Shown: positions 1-12,324 of the stretch, piece after piece | How the letters are laid out: the number at the start of each line of letters is the position of its first letter | Position numbering within the stretch: position 1 is the first letter of the stretch | Position numbers and translations under genes: made by a program | Assembly: GCF_001039355.2 (NCBI RefSeq) | Contig: NW_019775643.1 | Location: 59,765 to 123,764 of the forward strand | DNA length: 64,000 nt | DNA from: Lingula anatina | Taxonomy: Eukaryota; Brachiopoda; Lingulata; Lingulida; Lingulidae | Direction of reading: 5' to 3' | The notes under the pieces: generated by a model | What the model saw: the letters and a program-made list of their open reading frames with translations, nothing else | Database searches by the model: none | What the model was told of the DNA's origin: nothing

Positions 1-41
1 TTAAAACAATTTACAGTGAATTTATTGCCACATTTTATCAT

Positions 42-1956
42 TGTCTCTGACGGGACATTTTCTGTCTCTGACGGGACATTTTCTGACAGATGTGAAACAC
101 AAGGTTTTACATCTTCAATTGAACCATTTTCAAGTGTTCTGGTGTGTTACATTTCTTGTTTTTCTTTTGCAACTGATCATTACTGGGTAATTCATTAACC
201 ATTACTGATTATTAGCTAGGTTGACTGTCAGTGATTAGGTGTTGACATGTGCCATCAGAGATCATGTCAGAGCACTAGAAATGTGAGAAGGTCATTCTGT
301 TCACTGCATGTGCATGATTTAGAACAGTCTGAAGGAGACCTCCAGCTCCAACCATATGTTGTGGTATCTGATGGTCTGCACCATAACTAACAGTCTGTCT
401 TCACTTGTAATAAGGCCATTCTCGAAGACCTCCAACACCAGCAATCATTCAGCAAAGTCCATTACTGGTCAGACGGAGCCGAGCCCCCAGTCAATTCAAA
501 AGTTGGTTTTTACTGTCTAAACATGGTACTATCATGAAACAGATTTTGGTATGGAAGGGCAGTGGTACTTTTTATACCACTGCCCATGGCAAAGAACCAG
601 TGGATGGGATCGTAGGTGAAATTAAACATCAGGTTTGGAGAGCAGTGCTCCAGAGAAAAATGGTTGTAGATACACCTTATCAATTCTATTTGGCTGGCAA
701 AGAATTATGCCCCAATGTCAACATAATGTACCTGTCTGCAGCAGATATTGTAGCAGCTACCGCACCCATCAGCAGTCCTTGGGAAAACTGTCCATCTGTT
801 TCAGCAATTCAACACTTCCAACAGCTTCAGCCCCAGCCCTAGCCCCGTGGACATGTTCTTGTGTCAACCAATTCTTTGTACCAGCAACCCTCTTAATATG
901 CTAAACTTATTCATATGACTGGGGACTTTGATTTGCCTGCACATCCGCACTACGACAATGTCGATCAAGGCACAGCTCAGTCTCACCAGGGAGATTTTGT
1001 CATTGCGGAGTTTGCTGCCATGAAAGGAGTAAAACAATTCTTAGGTTAGGTCACCCATGACACTGAAGATGGCGAAGTGGAAGTCAGTTTCTTACGTTCT
1101 AAAGGTTCTGGCAAATGAAACTTTGTGTACCCTGCCACAGAAAACAAAGCATGGATTCCCATAAAAGATGCAAAGGAAGTCCTTCCAATGCCTAGCATAG
1201 ACACTCGTGGACTTAACTTGTTTCCATCATCTGTTAATGTGACTGGTTGAAAAAATCTCTAGAGTGCAGAAAAGATGTGTTCTAAGACTAATTGAAAAAC
1301 AGGATTTATCATGTGAACTATCATGGAAAATGTTGATTGATATTGAGAAATAGGAGTAATAGACAGTGGATTACATGAAAATTATACTGTGCCTTATCGC
1401 TGTGTCATGATAATTAATTAATATTCTAAACATATTGCATCTGGTGATTTTTCTAATGTATAGAAATGCTATTTTGCAATAACCATCAAGTAAGATTCAT
1501 TAGATACAAAAATGTGGCTTTTTAAACCTCTTTTCTAAGATTTTTCAATAGTGCCCAAAAGTGTCCCGTCAGGGACGTCCCGTCAGAGACAGTGACTTTT
1601 TACACTTGACAGCCCATGCTGCCAAGGAAAGTAAACAAAACTGGCCTGTTTGTGCATTAATTGCTTCCCAAGACTTGTACCTTGCAGTATGAATCACAAA
1701 AGTCTTGATTAAATGAAATTTCAAAGAGAATTTTGCATTGGGGTTTTAGTAAAAAAATACAGGGGTCAAAAATGTCCCGTCAGAGACAGACCTTTAAGTG
1801 ATTGTCATTCCCACATTAATTTCAATACAAATTAGCTGCTTGTTTTACATAATCCTTTATGGCCCAGCTAAATAAAAATGTATTTAAAAGTAATCATGTG
1901 GATCGTTTACCAACTGTAATTTTTAAAATTGTCTCTAAAATGTCCCGTCAGAGACA
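42..1956. mobile_element. Decayed DNA transposon with inverted subterminal repeats
   Basis: A 16-nt motif, TGTCTCTGACGGGACA, occurs twice in direct order near the left side (42-57 and 63-78). It recurs in reverse complement on the right at 1773-1788 and 1941-1956, with two partial copies at 1562-1592. These oppositely oriented groups flank a broken transposase-like coding remnant (355-1215). The arrangement is what is expected of subterminal binding sites at the two ends of a DNA transposon. The exact termini and target-site duplication were not found; the left end may lie at or before base 1. It probably sits in an intron of the downstream CK1 gene. I do not know the superfamily. Confidence 0.55.
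355..1215 (+). pseudogene. Transposase-like protein remnant, interrupted by stops and frameshifts
   Basis: Reading across frames gives recognisable blocks. First comes VVVSDGLHHN, then FSKVHYWSDGAEPP. An open stretch at 534-842 contains the block HGKEPVDGIVGEIKHQVW. From about 939 there is GDFVIAEFAAMKG, followed by WIPIKDAKEVLPMP near 1150. A YWSDGA block, then HGK.P.DGI..IK, then a GDFV..F domain is familiar to me from large families of transposon-associated proteins in invertebrate genomes annotated as uncharacterised. In-frame TAG and TGA codons at about 1048 and 1117, plus a frame change near 530, show it cannot make an intact protein. The family assignment is from memory of the motif order. 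Confidence 0.5.
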
Positions 1957-3230
1957 TTTCAAATACCGTGTTTTGACCCTAGTAAAGAACTCAAAAACAA
2001 CTTTTTGTCCAGATTTTTATTTTCTCAATACTTATGGATAAGTTATACCTTGGTGAATGTGGGAAAACAGTTGAAATGTCTAGGAAATTTTTTCTTTCTG
2101 TATAAAGGTCTTATGCATGTTGTCTGTCTTTAAGCAACTGAATACAAGAAGACCTGTCTGCTAGAAAGTTTTTATTTGCTTCACTGTATGACAACTTAAA
2201 TTGGGCCTAAGTTGGCGTTTTTGCATGCACACCCCTTAACCTCTTTAACATATTGATAAAATATTTAAAAATATTTTTGTTGTCTGACAAAAATGCTGGT
2301 TGTTTCACAAATGTAAAGCTTTAAAGGTACATACGAACCGAGCATCGGTGGAGCGTGGATTCCCAGTAACACATGTAAACCTCTTCTACTAGATTCTTTT
2401 ATGACTCAAATAAATTCTACATGCCAAGGGATAAACTGAATAGATCACTCGATCAGCCATAAAAGACCTATAGACTGCTCCTTTCTTTAAATTTTTGGTT
2501 GTAAATTTAACCTACTTTCGTGACCTACTTTCCTGCCCCATTGACATACAGCTTAGAATGCCAGCAGAAAAATCCGTTCAAACCTCATTTTCGGGTAAAA
2601 TTAAACAATGCCTTTTGGTAATTCTCTTAGTTATACTACTTGAAACTATATGCTGGCATTTGGTTGGTTTTTGTGACAAAAAATTGACTTTGTATGCATC
2701 TTTAAGATTAAATGCTTGAAGGTGGTATTTATCAATTTATTTAGCCTTATAAGATTAGATAATGTTGACGGGACTTCATTTATTAATCTTTTTTTTTTAA
2801 CCTGTAGCATATTCTAGTTGATGTGAAAGTCGTATCCTTTTTTTTTTTTTTTAATTTTGCTACATCACTGTCTTAATCAGTAAGACCCACTTAGACCTTA
2901 CCTGTATTGAACCTAATGCTCAAGTCCTCCATTCAATCTAAAAGACACCTACGCAATGCAATATTGAGTAAAGCAAAAGAATGGATTTACATAGGTGATA
3001 GGAAGTGACTCTGGAGTCCCAAGAAACCAATTAAAAATAAAACAGAACAAAAAATCTTCGATTTATTAATCGTATAAATAATATAGCTCAACACACTTAT
3101 TTACACTCACATGATTTGATTAAATGACAAATTCCTAATGAAGGTGTTTGATTGTATATCTGTATATAGTTTACCAAGCAGCCATTCTGTTTTAGATAAG
3201 AAGGAGACATGAAACTATTTGAATTGAAAA
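1957..3230. other. No gene seen; presumed intron 1 of the CK1 gene
   Basis: AT-rich sequence with short poly-T runs (around 2790 and 2838). No open frame with splice sites or family similarity was found. Because the first CK1 exon present in the window (4596) begins at codon phase 1 after residues that should precede it, this stretch is probably intronic. Confidence 0.4.
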
Positions 3231-3547
3231 TTTCAGGCCTACCCAACTACCAGACTCGGCACCGAATGATCCTGAATTCACCGGTAGATCACTACCCGTT
3301 TTCAAAGTGTGTGTCAGATCGCATTACACAGTATCAGACGTGACACCGCTCTTGCCTAGTACACAATGTGATAGTGAGGATTCTCAGCGGGGTTGAAAAG
3401 CATTGCATAACCACTCAAAATTTGTTCAGGGTATGATACTGTGTAATGCGATCTGACACACACCTTGAAAACGGGTAGTGTGGTCTGATTTACCGGTGAA
3501 TTCAGGATCATTCGGTGCCGCGTCTGGTAGTTGGGTAGGCCTGAATT
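3231..3547. repeat. Long inverted repeat (fold-back, MITE-like element)
   Basis: The left arm, about 3231-3338, is nearly the reverse complement of 3431-3547; the left arm opens TTTCAGGCCTACCCAACTAC and the right arm closes GTAGTTGGGTAGGCCTGAA. About 90 nt separate the arms. A few mismatches and small indels are visible. Such structures are typical of non-autonomous DNA transposons or fold-back elements. No coding sequence is present and no second copy was noticed in the window. Confidence 0.75.
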
Positions 3548-4595
3548 TACAACAGGCTTTTAGAATGTCTTTGGGAAGCCAGACGTGTGAACACTAGAAC
3601 ACAAGTTGAAGAATTAGATGTAACATCTTGTGTTAGTTCATATATAATATATTGATGTTAAATCTCTAGGTTACAAGAGGACTGGGGTTAGGGCATTGGG
3701 TTTAAATTTCAGCTTGATTGAGTCTGACACTTTCTATTGAAGTCTGTGGAAGAACACAAGTTGTGATTCATCTTTTATAGGAAATCTTGAATCATATTAC
3801 AAACTCCAGTCAACAATGAGCCTGTTTTAAGTGAATGGTGAGAAGGCTAAAGGGGATAGTATTCTGTGAATACACAGTTTGCTGCACCAGCATGCTTAGT
3901 CATTTCAATGGAGATCAATTTCATTACATCCAGAAAACCTTGTTCATATGTGAGGCTTATGATCAGCCAACTGCCACTGGCCTTTATTACAACCTGGTTT
4001 CCATCTTGTAAGCATACCAGTTTCAGCTGCTTGTACTATATTATTGTTTGCATTGCACTTGTAAAAGCTTGGGTCTTTTTGAGGCTTTACTTAGTGTTGT
4101 GCAGATATATATTAGCTTTTGATATTTTTGGCTATAGGGTGTTGATGACATTTATCAGGACAAAGTTTATATTGCATAGATAATACAGTCAACTCATCTG
4201 TGTGTGTTGACCTTATAAATGAATAGTCAACTTGTCTGTGTTTGTTGACTTTCCAGCTGGAAACAGCAACTGGATTACAATGTTACTGTACTTGATTAGG
4301 TAGACAAGTGACAAATTGTTTCATTTAATATTGATATTAATTTATTAGAAATCATGAAATTAAAGATTAATACAGAGCTTTGATCTTATGCTTTTAATTC
4401 TTTTTACTGCGTGTGGTTACCATCATTAGAAACAACAGTGTGAGTTATTTATGGAAAAAACATGTTTGGTAAAATGTATTTAAGTAACGGTAATATTTTG
4501 ACCTGGAAAATGGCAAAAGAATAAATTACCAATATAACATGATTCACCCTAAAGACCTGGACATCTGTGATAATAGTTTTTCCTTTATTTTCTAG
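3548..4595. other. Non-coding, presumed CK1 intron 1 (3' part)
   Basis: No coding similarity was found; the open frame near 3866-4183 has no recognisable protein features. The stretch ends in a good 3' splice site (pyrimidine-rich tract, then TTTTCTAG at 4588-4595) feeding the first CK1 exon in the window. Confidence 0.4.
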
Positions 4596-7500
4596 GCACA
4601 AACATTTCTACAGGGGAGGAGGTTGCCATCAAGTTAGAATGTGTCAAGACAAAGCACCCACAGCTTCACATAGAAAGCAAGTTTTACAAAATGATGCAGG
4701 GGGGAGGTAAGGCAGTAGTTCTACTGTGTTACTCAGTGGAAATTTGAAATTACACTTGCTAAACTCAAGTTTCGTTATTTTGTTTTGTTTGGTTTTGTCT
4801 GTGCCAATATTTTTTTTTGATATTTTATAAGAATCACTAAAGAGCATATTAAGTCTGTTTTCTAATTTTTTTACACAAATTATTGAAAGAATGGCTAAAA
4901 TGACTCAAAAATGTACATTTGTAAAGACAGAATGATATATATTCAGCTGATGAAAAAGAAAAAATATTGCAGTTTGATCCTAGTGACAGCTATTTCTATA
5001 TGGCTGCACAGTGAAATATAGTGGTGTTGTGGTTGTGAGAGGAAATGGAAATTATGTATGGAGCTATATGTATTGGCTGTAGATATAAATTCTGCAAGAT
5101 AATATTTGAATTCCATTTTGCCCTGATCAATAACACAACTTGCCATGTCCTGGATGATAAAGTCCTGCTTAAGATGTACAACCCAAAAAAGTGCATCATA
5201 GTTTTTACTTTTAAGATTTATGGCTTAATACAATTGGTCTCTTCTTCCAAAGAGAAAAGCATGCGTTGATTGAGGGTGCACTGTAGTAAGGCTAGTAACC
5301 TGACATATAAAACAAAGTATGAAGTGATAAATATTGTGTGGCAGTTGTCAAGAGATATAATATATGCAGTAGCCTTCTTTAATGTTGCTGATGCACGCTC
5401 CGCTGTACATTGATTCTAGTGTGAGTGACTCACTTTAGAGTGCATGAAAAGATGCAGTCAAATCAATTGCTATCTAGACTAAATGGGTAGTGTACAGTTA
5501 TACTTGTGAAGGTGATATTGTTGACATACAGTCTGAATGCAATTGTGCTCTCCCTTGGCTTCATTGTTGAAGGGAATTCTGGTCATTGCATTCAGTAAAG
5601 ATGAACTGAAATCGTATAAATGCATTGGGAATGAGGTGCAAATGTCAACTGAGGTATCATATGTTTATTATATCCTGTTCTGTATTGTTGAATTTTTTCC
5701 CTTTTTGTCTGGTATTGCGTTGGTATACAAGATGACATTTTAGAAAAAGTATGAACCAAAGTCAAATGTCTTTAGGTTGACCCATGTTTGTTATTACAAA
5801 ATATTTGTGTTATCAGGTTAATTTCTTTTTCTACCGTGGAGAATAAGAGTGTAGTTCAACCAACTCTGAGGGGACACGCGCTTAATGCAATCAGATTTAA
5901 AGGTTAACATGCCTCCTCTTGGTGTTGAGTAGAATACAGAAAAGCTGGTGATTACAAGAGTATGGTGAAAACAAGGGGGTGTGTTCAAATATGTAAATCT
6001 GATTGCATTCAGCAAGAGTCCCTGGGAGTTTGTTCAAACTACCTGGTACGAGTAGTTTATTTTTAACGCACCCTAATTCTTTCTTAAATCATTTGGGCTA
6101 TAAGAATCCTCTATCATATATAAAAATGAATATCTGTCATTAATTTATCTTCCAGTGGGGATCCCTACCATCAAGTGGTGTGGCACAGAAGGAGATTACA
6201 ATGTCATGGTGATGGAGTTACTGGGTCCTAGTCTGGAGGACCTATTCAACTTCTGTTCAAGGAAATTCAGTCTGAAAACAGTGCTCCTGCTGGCAGATCA
6301 GCTGGTAAAGAAAATTGGCTTGTATGACGAAGTATTGATCACTGCCCGCTCCCTTGAAAAGACATAGTTTATGTGAATTTTTGTTGAAAGAAGTCAAAAC
6401 AGCAAGTATGATTTAGAAAGAATTAATAAAGATTTGTTTGAAGCATCCAGTGTTTTTCTTTTATTTGCTGTTTTCCCTTTTCCACAATCTCTCTTACCAG
6501 TACTTAATATAGAATTTCTCTCCCTTTTATTTTCAGATAAGCCGCATTGAATATATACATTCAAAAAATTTCATACACAGAGATGTCAAACCAGACAACT
6601 TTTTAATGGGACTGGGCAAAAAAGGAAACTTGGTCTACATTATAGACTTTGGCCTTGCCAAAAAATACCGTGATGCTAGAACGCACCAACATATTCCATA
6701 TAGGGAAAATAAGAATCTCACAGGGACTGCTAGATATGCAAGTATAAACACACATTTAGGCATAGGTAAGATATGTTGTATGTACTTGTCAACTTGTGTG
6801 TTTTAAGCTGGGCAGATATAGCTGGACCTTCTTCATTGCAATGCCAATCAGAATTTCAATCAAAATGTGAAAGAATGGATTTTGACTGTGGTTTACAGCT
6901 GCCAATAAAGCTCTGACTTTATCTGATCTAAATGGACAAATGAATAGCTTGTTTTGTATAATGGCATATGAAGCTAACTGCTTGAAATGGGATGAGTAAT
7001 CTGTAATTACTTTGAAGAGCCAACATCATCATTCAAGTGAATCATTGAGAAAGACAGTTGAACTGTGTTTTATTCCCTCCAAAAACAAACGCTTCAGTTT
7101 GATTACTATATAAAACAAAAATATATGCTAGTTTTGTCTTGAGTGCATGAGCTGCACCTTGGTTGTATTGATGCTTGAAAATGTAGATAACCAATATTGT
7201 GCAGTTGATATGTTTTATTATTTTTCTATAGTTTTAATGATCATGGTATAATGGTATTGTTTATAAATTTCAGAACAAAGCAGGCGAGATGATATGGAAT
7301 CATTAGGCTATGTATTTATGTATTTCCTACGTGGAAGCCTGCCTTGGCAGGGCCTAAAAGCTGCAACAAAAAGACAAAAATACGAAAGGATAAGTGAGAA
7401 GAAAATGTCTACACCAATTGAGGAGCTGTGTAAAGGATTTCCCTGTAAGTAGTTATTAAAAACTGGTGCTACAATTTTTTTAAAAGCTTTGGATGATAAA

Positions 7501-10500
7501 TTTAAGATAAATTGAATTCCTTCACCAATTTAGCAATGAATTAATAAAGAAATGAAAATGAGTTATGTTTTCATAGATACCAGTCATCAATTACTGGTGG
7601 AGATGTTGGTTTACTGCAGCCAATTTTTCCCTCAAAACTATCAAAAGAAACCATCCACCCTCTCTCACTTGAAAAAAAAAATTAAAAAGTGAAAGAAAGA
7701 ACATTTGGCTAAAAAATGGTTGTGGCAACAAAAATAAAATAATGTGTAAGAGTGAGCCTGGTGTGAAAATGGGGGTTCTTATGCAGTGAAGTATATGCCT
7801 TGTATTTTAGCTGAAATTAAATAGCAATGCTGGCTTCTTGGATTTGATGGAATATTTTTCTTTGGGCACTTTTTAAGAATTGCATCAACAGGAAAGAAAT
7901 GTTTTACCAAGAATTGTTGGTTTTCATTTCAAAGAATTGATTATACATACCTCTGACATAAATGCTTTCTCGACAATTTTTCAGGTGGAAAATGTCATCT
8001 TGCATGGTATTATTAAGAATACAGTCATTTGTTCATACATTATGTTTTGATTAAACATATTTCCTCATTTTAGCGGAATTTGCTACATACCTCAACTTCT
8101 GTCGCTCTCTGAGGTTTGACGACAAACCTGATTATTCCTATCTTCGGCAACTCTTCCGAAACTTATTCCACAGACAGGGGTTCACATATGACTATGTATT
8201 TGACTGGAATATGCTGAAATTTGTGAGTGTAAAAGTGTCAATGTTTACTTTTTTAAAATGTGATTTATGTTTTCACCGTTAAGTATCACCTACAAGGTGG
8301 TTGTACCAAAAAAATATGAATTACATTCCTGTTAGCATTTAATAAAATTACGTTTAAAAAATTGAGTTGTAATTTGTTAAGTTGAACTATAAAAGCAATT
8401 CGGAGATCATTGCATTATATTGAGCAGAGCTATATATTTCTAATTTGTAGGGTAGCAGTCGGAGCAACGAGGAATCGGAAAGAGATCGACGGGACCGCCA
8501 CGTACATAGTTCAACTACGCGTGCGCTCCCCGGCACAGCACAAGGTCGTACACGCAGCACAGAACAAGCCATGCCCAGCCCTGGTGCTGATTACGCTGGT
8601 AAGCGAGGCAGACGGCCTGGCAAAGCCAAGGTCAAGCAGGCTAAACTGACTTGAACAGTAGATGTGTTCTGATGTGTGCGTACCTAGTTTCCACTTGGAA
8701 TTTAGACAGTATTATGGTCATAAGAGAAATTTTTTTAATGACAAGACTAATCATGCAATATTGAAGATTGAACAATCATTATCAGAGTGAACAGTTAAAA
8801 TGTTGCAATTGATGATTACTTAGGTTGTTTTGCTGTTGATTTAATGTGAAAATCAAATAATGCATTGAGGTTGACCTCAGTTTTGTTGTAATAGTTTGAT
8901 TGTTTCAAAAGAGCGATTATAATAACGATGATCTTTGCATTTATGATGTGATTATGACTGCTGCATGTTGCTGCCCTGTTCAAATATTTGATTTGTGATT
9001 TTGAAGCTTTGAGAATTTCTAGCTGTAGGTTTTATGCTTTAACTCTTCAAAAGAGACACTATGACTGATATTTAATTAACATTTAAAAAAAAAAAGCTTA
9101 AAAATGATGTCTTTAAAGATTTATTTTTTCATTTTGGTTCATTAATACATTTTCCCATATGCTGGCAGAAGTTCCTGCTTAAATGTGATTTCAATGCTGA
9201 TTTGCCCTCCCTTGTTTCACTGAAAGAAAAAAAAGCCAAATATGGTGAATTGCCACATATTCCCTAAAATGAAAACTGCAAGTGTAATTTGCTGAAAGTT
9301 GTCCTGCTTCAGTTTCTGTATTTAAAATGTATGGGTAGAATTAACAGGAATGTTGTTGACAAAGTGATGGCATTAATTTTTTTTCACCAGTTTTGTATGG
9401 CATGTAATATATTTACTAGAGATAGTTCATTGAAATACATTATATGCTTAGCCAAATAAACATTTCTTGTGCGTCTGATGAGCTGTAGTGAATAACCCAG
9501 CACAAGTTCTACATATATACAACTAGTAACAAGCAGCATGATGATGAGGATGATGGTGGTGATGAATGAGAAATAAACACACTGAACAGCTACTTGTTTT
9601 CTTCTTATTTGAGGTAGGTAAACTAAAGTTCCCCAACTTTCAGTTCAGTACTAATACCAGTGACGTACATAGCCGTTCCTTCCCTAATAAGTTGGTATAG
9701 CATGAGGATTAGATCAAACTGCCTGCTGTGCATTATGCGTCAGTTCCAGAGTTCCAACTGACCTCTGCTTTCTTACCTACAGGTGCCCTGCCCAATGCTT
9801 GTCCCACAGGTACCTGTATATGTAATTTCTATTCCTGACTTGATCACATTTTCCAGTAATAAAACAATGACATCCTAATTGATAAAATTATAAGAAAAAT
9901 TGATGATTTTTAACAGTTATTAATTTGAATTCTATCCAGTTGGGAATAATTGCCAACTGCAAGTCTTTATGACAACCCTGTCAATAATGTTTTGCATGTG
10001 GGAGAGCCTACTATTTTTCATACTGCATGTTCTTGCAAATAATCTTTTGGCAGTGGGAGAGGTATTTGATCATATATATTTTTTTCTTCGTCATCCTGAG
10101 TCTTACACATTGTCCCTTGCATTTTAGACCCATCCATTGAACGCCCATCAATGTCGGGGAGATCACGCATGTCTACAGCACGTGCCAGCATCACTGCACG
10201 TGCAAGCGTCTCGCACATCCCAGAGGTGCGTCCGCGACTTGTTTCCAGGGGCAGCTCAGGGCGAGTGGGGATAACTGGCACAGGGATTCCTGTGCCAAAT
10301 TCAGACTTGATAAAAAGAAGAAGAGAGACAAACGAAGCTTCTGTTAGTCGCACACGTGCATCTCCTCGTAACTTGCCCTCGCCAAGAAATGCTCCTTCTC
10401 CACACGCTCCACATTTGCAGTGACTGTTAGGTCTGGTGTCATTTATTCAAAGGATGCAGTGTTAAGCTTGACTGCTTATTTGTGACTGGTGGAAGGGATA

Positions 10501-12324
10501 GGAATGTGAAGCTTGTGTCAACACTTTTTTCCTCATGATTGATTTATTTTCGAAATCTAAAAATTTATTGTTTATATACAAATTCTAATAATTGTACATA
10601 CGAAAAAGTTATGTTCTTGCAACGTCAGTTGTTTAATTATCATGAAGAGTTGTAACCTTAACAGTATTTTGTGAGTAAGTGTATAATATAACACAATGGA
10701 TGAAAAGAGTTGTTTTCTGTACATAACATCATTTTATGGGTTTATACTAGGGGATAAATTTAAATGTTTTATACTGAAGAAAAAAAAACATCTTGGTACT
10801 AATTCTATAAAGTGCAATTTGGAAGTGCAATATTCACTCGTTCTCACCAACTTCTGCTTATTGTTAAAATCCGTCTCAGGTACTTCCTTGTTGTGAGCTT
10901 GTAAGTTGAAAACTGACTGACTCAAATATTGACTCAATTATTTTCTCATTTGATTTCATGAAACTGGGGGTGGGTGGGTTGGGGATAATTCAGGAAGGGA
11001 AAAGAGACATTTGCCAAAACATTTGTACATTTGTATATATGTGTTTATTTTTGTGCTTACATTTTCTGAATGCACAGTTGCGAGGGATGACTGAAGAACA
11101 CTGTATTTGTACATGAAAGACATAAAGCAAGATAACATATTTGTGTATTCTCGGTGATGTGATAAATTGAGTTCCCATTGCCAAGGGCCCTTATAGACTG
11201 TTTTTGTATTACGCCCACTTGCATGAAAGCAATAACTTGAAATAGATTTTTATGAAAGATGAGGATTGTTTTCCCAGTCATAAGGAAAAGTTAAACAATG
11301 TATTTTCACTTAATGTAATGAAAGATGTGGGCATCTTATCTTTGAATTTGACATCAATATGCTTGTAACTTGATAGAACTAATTCAAGTGTTTGATAACT
11401 CATATATTAATGAAACATTTGTTACACCTACTTAATTTCAAGATATTATTTTGTAAAAGACTGTTTGTCTTTTTTTTCTTTTTTTTTTTAAGATTGGTTG
11501 TCAACAATCCTCCACTTATCCCTTTTCCTGTAAATTGAATGTGGTTTTAACTTGGATGTATAAAATTTACACGAGCAATGAATATTTTGCAGATTGAAAT
11601 GTGGAAAATTGTTACCTCCATTCAAGGATGATATTGTTCAATCTTATCAGTGTAAATCAATCAGGCTTGTTGCTTTTGAATCTTGATGTGATAAGCACTG
11701 CCTCCTTATTCTTAAAGATACTGAATTGAATGAAAAGGTGTATAATTCATTTGAGAAAATAAAGAATGTTTATATGGAAAATGGTGTTTATATGGAAAAT
11801 GGTTGTGTTACCAAATACCAAGGGTGCTTTCATCTGTGTGGAAAAAAAAGGAATGGTCACCTAAGTTTTTCTAATTCCATAGAGTGATGAGTCCAGATTT
11901 AAAAATCCAATGTAACGTCAGTTACTCTGATATCCAGAATTGGATCCTCTCAAAAGTGTGCATTATAAACTAGTATGGCATCCAATTAAATTGAACGGGG
12001 CAGCATTGCAGCACGCATTTGTAAAAGAGCAAAGGGGATTTAGCAGTCTTTACTCTGGCCTGGCCATGGTGTTTCTCCTTATATTTATTATTGTTGTTAT
12101 TATTATTATTACCAGATCGAGAGCGACGTATCAGCATGCGCATTCATCGTGGTGGTGCTCCAAACATGTCCAGCTCGGATCTCACTGGTCGTGACGGACG
12201 GATGTCTGCCTCCCACTTGAATCCTGGTGTAACGGGACTGAACTCTGCCATGAGACGAGGTAGTGCATCCAAGGAAGGGGACATCACAGGCCGGTCCTCC
12301 TCCTCAAGACACTTGAAAAAATGA
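4596..12324 (+). CDS. CSNK1D: Casein kinase 1 delta/epsilon (double-time type), 5' incomplete
   Basis: Serine/threonine kinase of the CK1 delta/epsilon class, known in animals for clock, Wnt and trafficking roles. Exons seen: 4596-4706, 6156-6304, 6537-6765, 7274-7444, 8074-8222, 8451-8598, then the terminal exon 12116-12324. Phases join exactly (1,0,1,1,0,1), all with GT-AG borders. Visible motifs are [20 protein letters not shown] (VAIK lysine), [41 protein letters not shown] and the CK1-type YASINTHLG in place of APE. Further on are [27 protein letters not shown] and FDWNMLKF. The ATGATGCAGGG junction yields MMQGGVGIPTI, which resembles delta/epsilon rather than alpha or gamma. The terminal exon, [11 protein letters not shown] then SSSDLTGRD, matches the conserved delta/epsilon tail and ends in RHLKK. 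The exon with the start codon and glycine loop is not in the window. Whether the animal has separate delta and epsilon genes cannot be told. Confidence 0.9.
5884..6009. repeat. Short inverted repeat, 16-bp perfect arms
   Basis: AATGCAATCAGATTTA at 5884-5899 is perfectly inverted at 5994-6009, separated by 94 nt, inside the CK1 intron between exons 4706 and 6156. It may be a small MITE remnant. No function is implied. Confidence 0.5.
8599..8654 (+). other. Possible read-through C-terminus of CK1 (intron retention)
   Basis: If the donor at 8599 (GTAAGC) is not used, the reading frame of exon 8451-8598 continues 18 codons to a TGA at 8652-8654. The tail would be very basic ([18 protein letters not shown]). 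This gives a third possible kinase C-terminus. It is purely a frame reading; chance is possible, although the composition is not random-looking. Confidence 0.35.
9783..9809 (+). other. Candidate 27-nt micro-exon of the CK1 tail
   Basis: The sequence between TTTCTTACCTACAG and GTACCTGT is 27 nt long. It enters and leaves in phase 1, exactly fitting the phase-1 ends of exon 8451-8598 and both terminal exons. It would add GALPNACPT-like residues to the disordered tail. A strong acceptor and donor with matching phase support it, but 27 nt is short enough for coincidence. Confidence 0.35.
10128..10423 (+). CDS. CSNK1D: Alternative terminal exon of casein kinase 1 delta/epsilon
   Basis: An open reading stretch follows the acceptor TTGCATTTTAG and enters in phase 1, like the canonical last exon at 12116, so it can be spliced directly from 8598 (or from the 27-nt candidate). 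It encodes about 98 residues: [20 protein letters not shown] and on, a Ser/Arg-rich low-complexity tail with repeated TARAS and PRN(L/A)PSP motifs, ending PHAPHLQ before TGA at 10421-10423. No in-phase internal donor leads on to 12116, so it looks like a mutually exclusive 3' end. Such Ser/Thr-rich tails in CK1 delta/epsilon are autophosphorylation and autoinhibition regions in the known family; that role here is inferred. Confidence 0.6.
10424..10965 (+). other. Possible 3'UTR of the alternative CK1 exon; no other gene
   Basis: AT-rich sequence after the TGA at 10421-10423, with no recognisable coding content. It runs into the duplicated block at 10966. Confidence 0.35.
12116..12324 (+). CDS. 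CSNK1D: CK1 delta/epsilon canonical last exon, copy 1
   Basis: It follows a T-rich and TTA-repeat tract ending in CCAG. Phase 1 entry gives [31 protein letters not shown] and a C-terminus of [11 protein letters not shown] before TGA. This block is the conserved end of vertebrate CK1 delta and epsilon, so it is the canonical tail. Confidence 0.8.

Noticed and set aside
3866-4183. 105-codon open frame on the plus strand
   Set aside because: No family similarity and no splice context; lies in the presumed CK1 intron, and codon composition looks like AT-rich chance.
10018-10353. 111-codon open frame opposite the CK1 alternative exon
   Set aside because: Antisense shadow of the exon at 10128-10423, with no independent features.
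11057-11281. Minus-strand frames repeated at 12538-12762
   Set aside because: They occur twice only because the whole 1.48-kb block is duplicated; no protein features.
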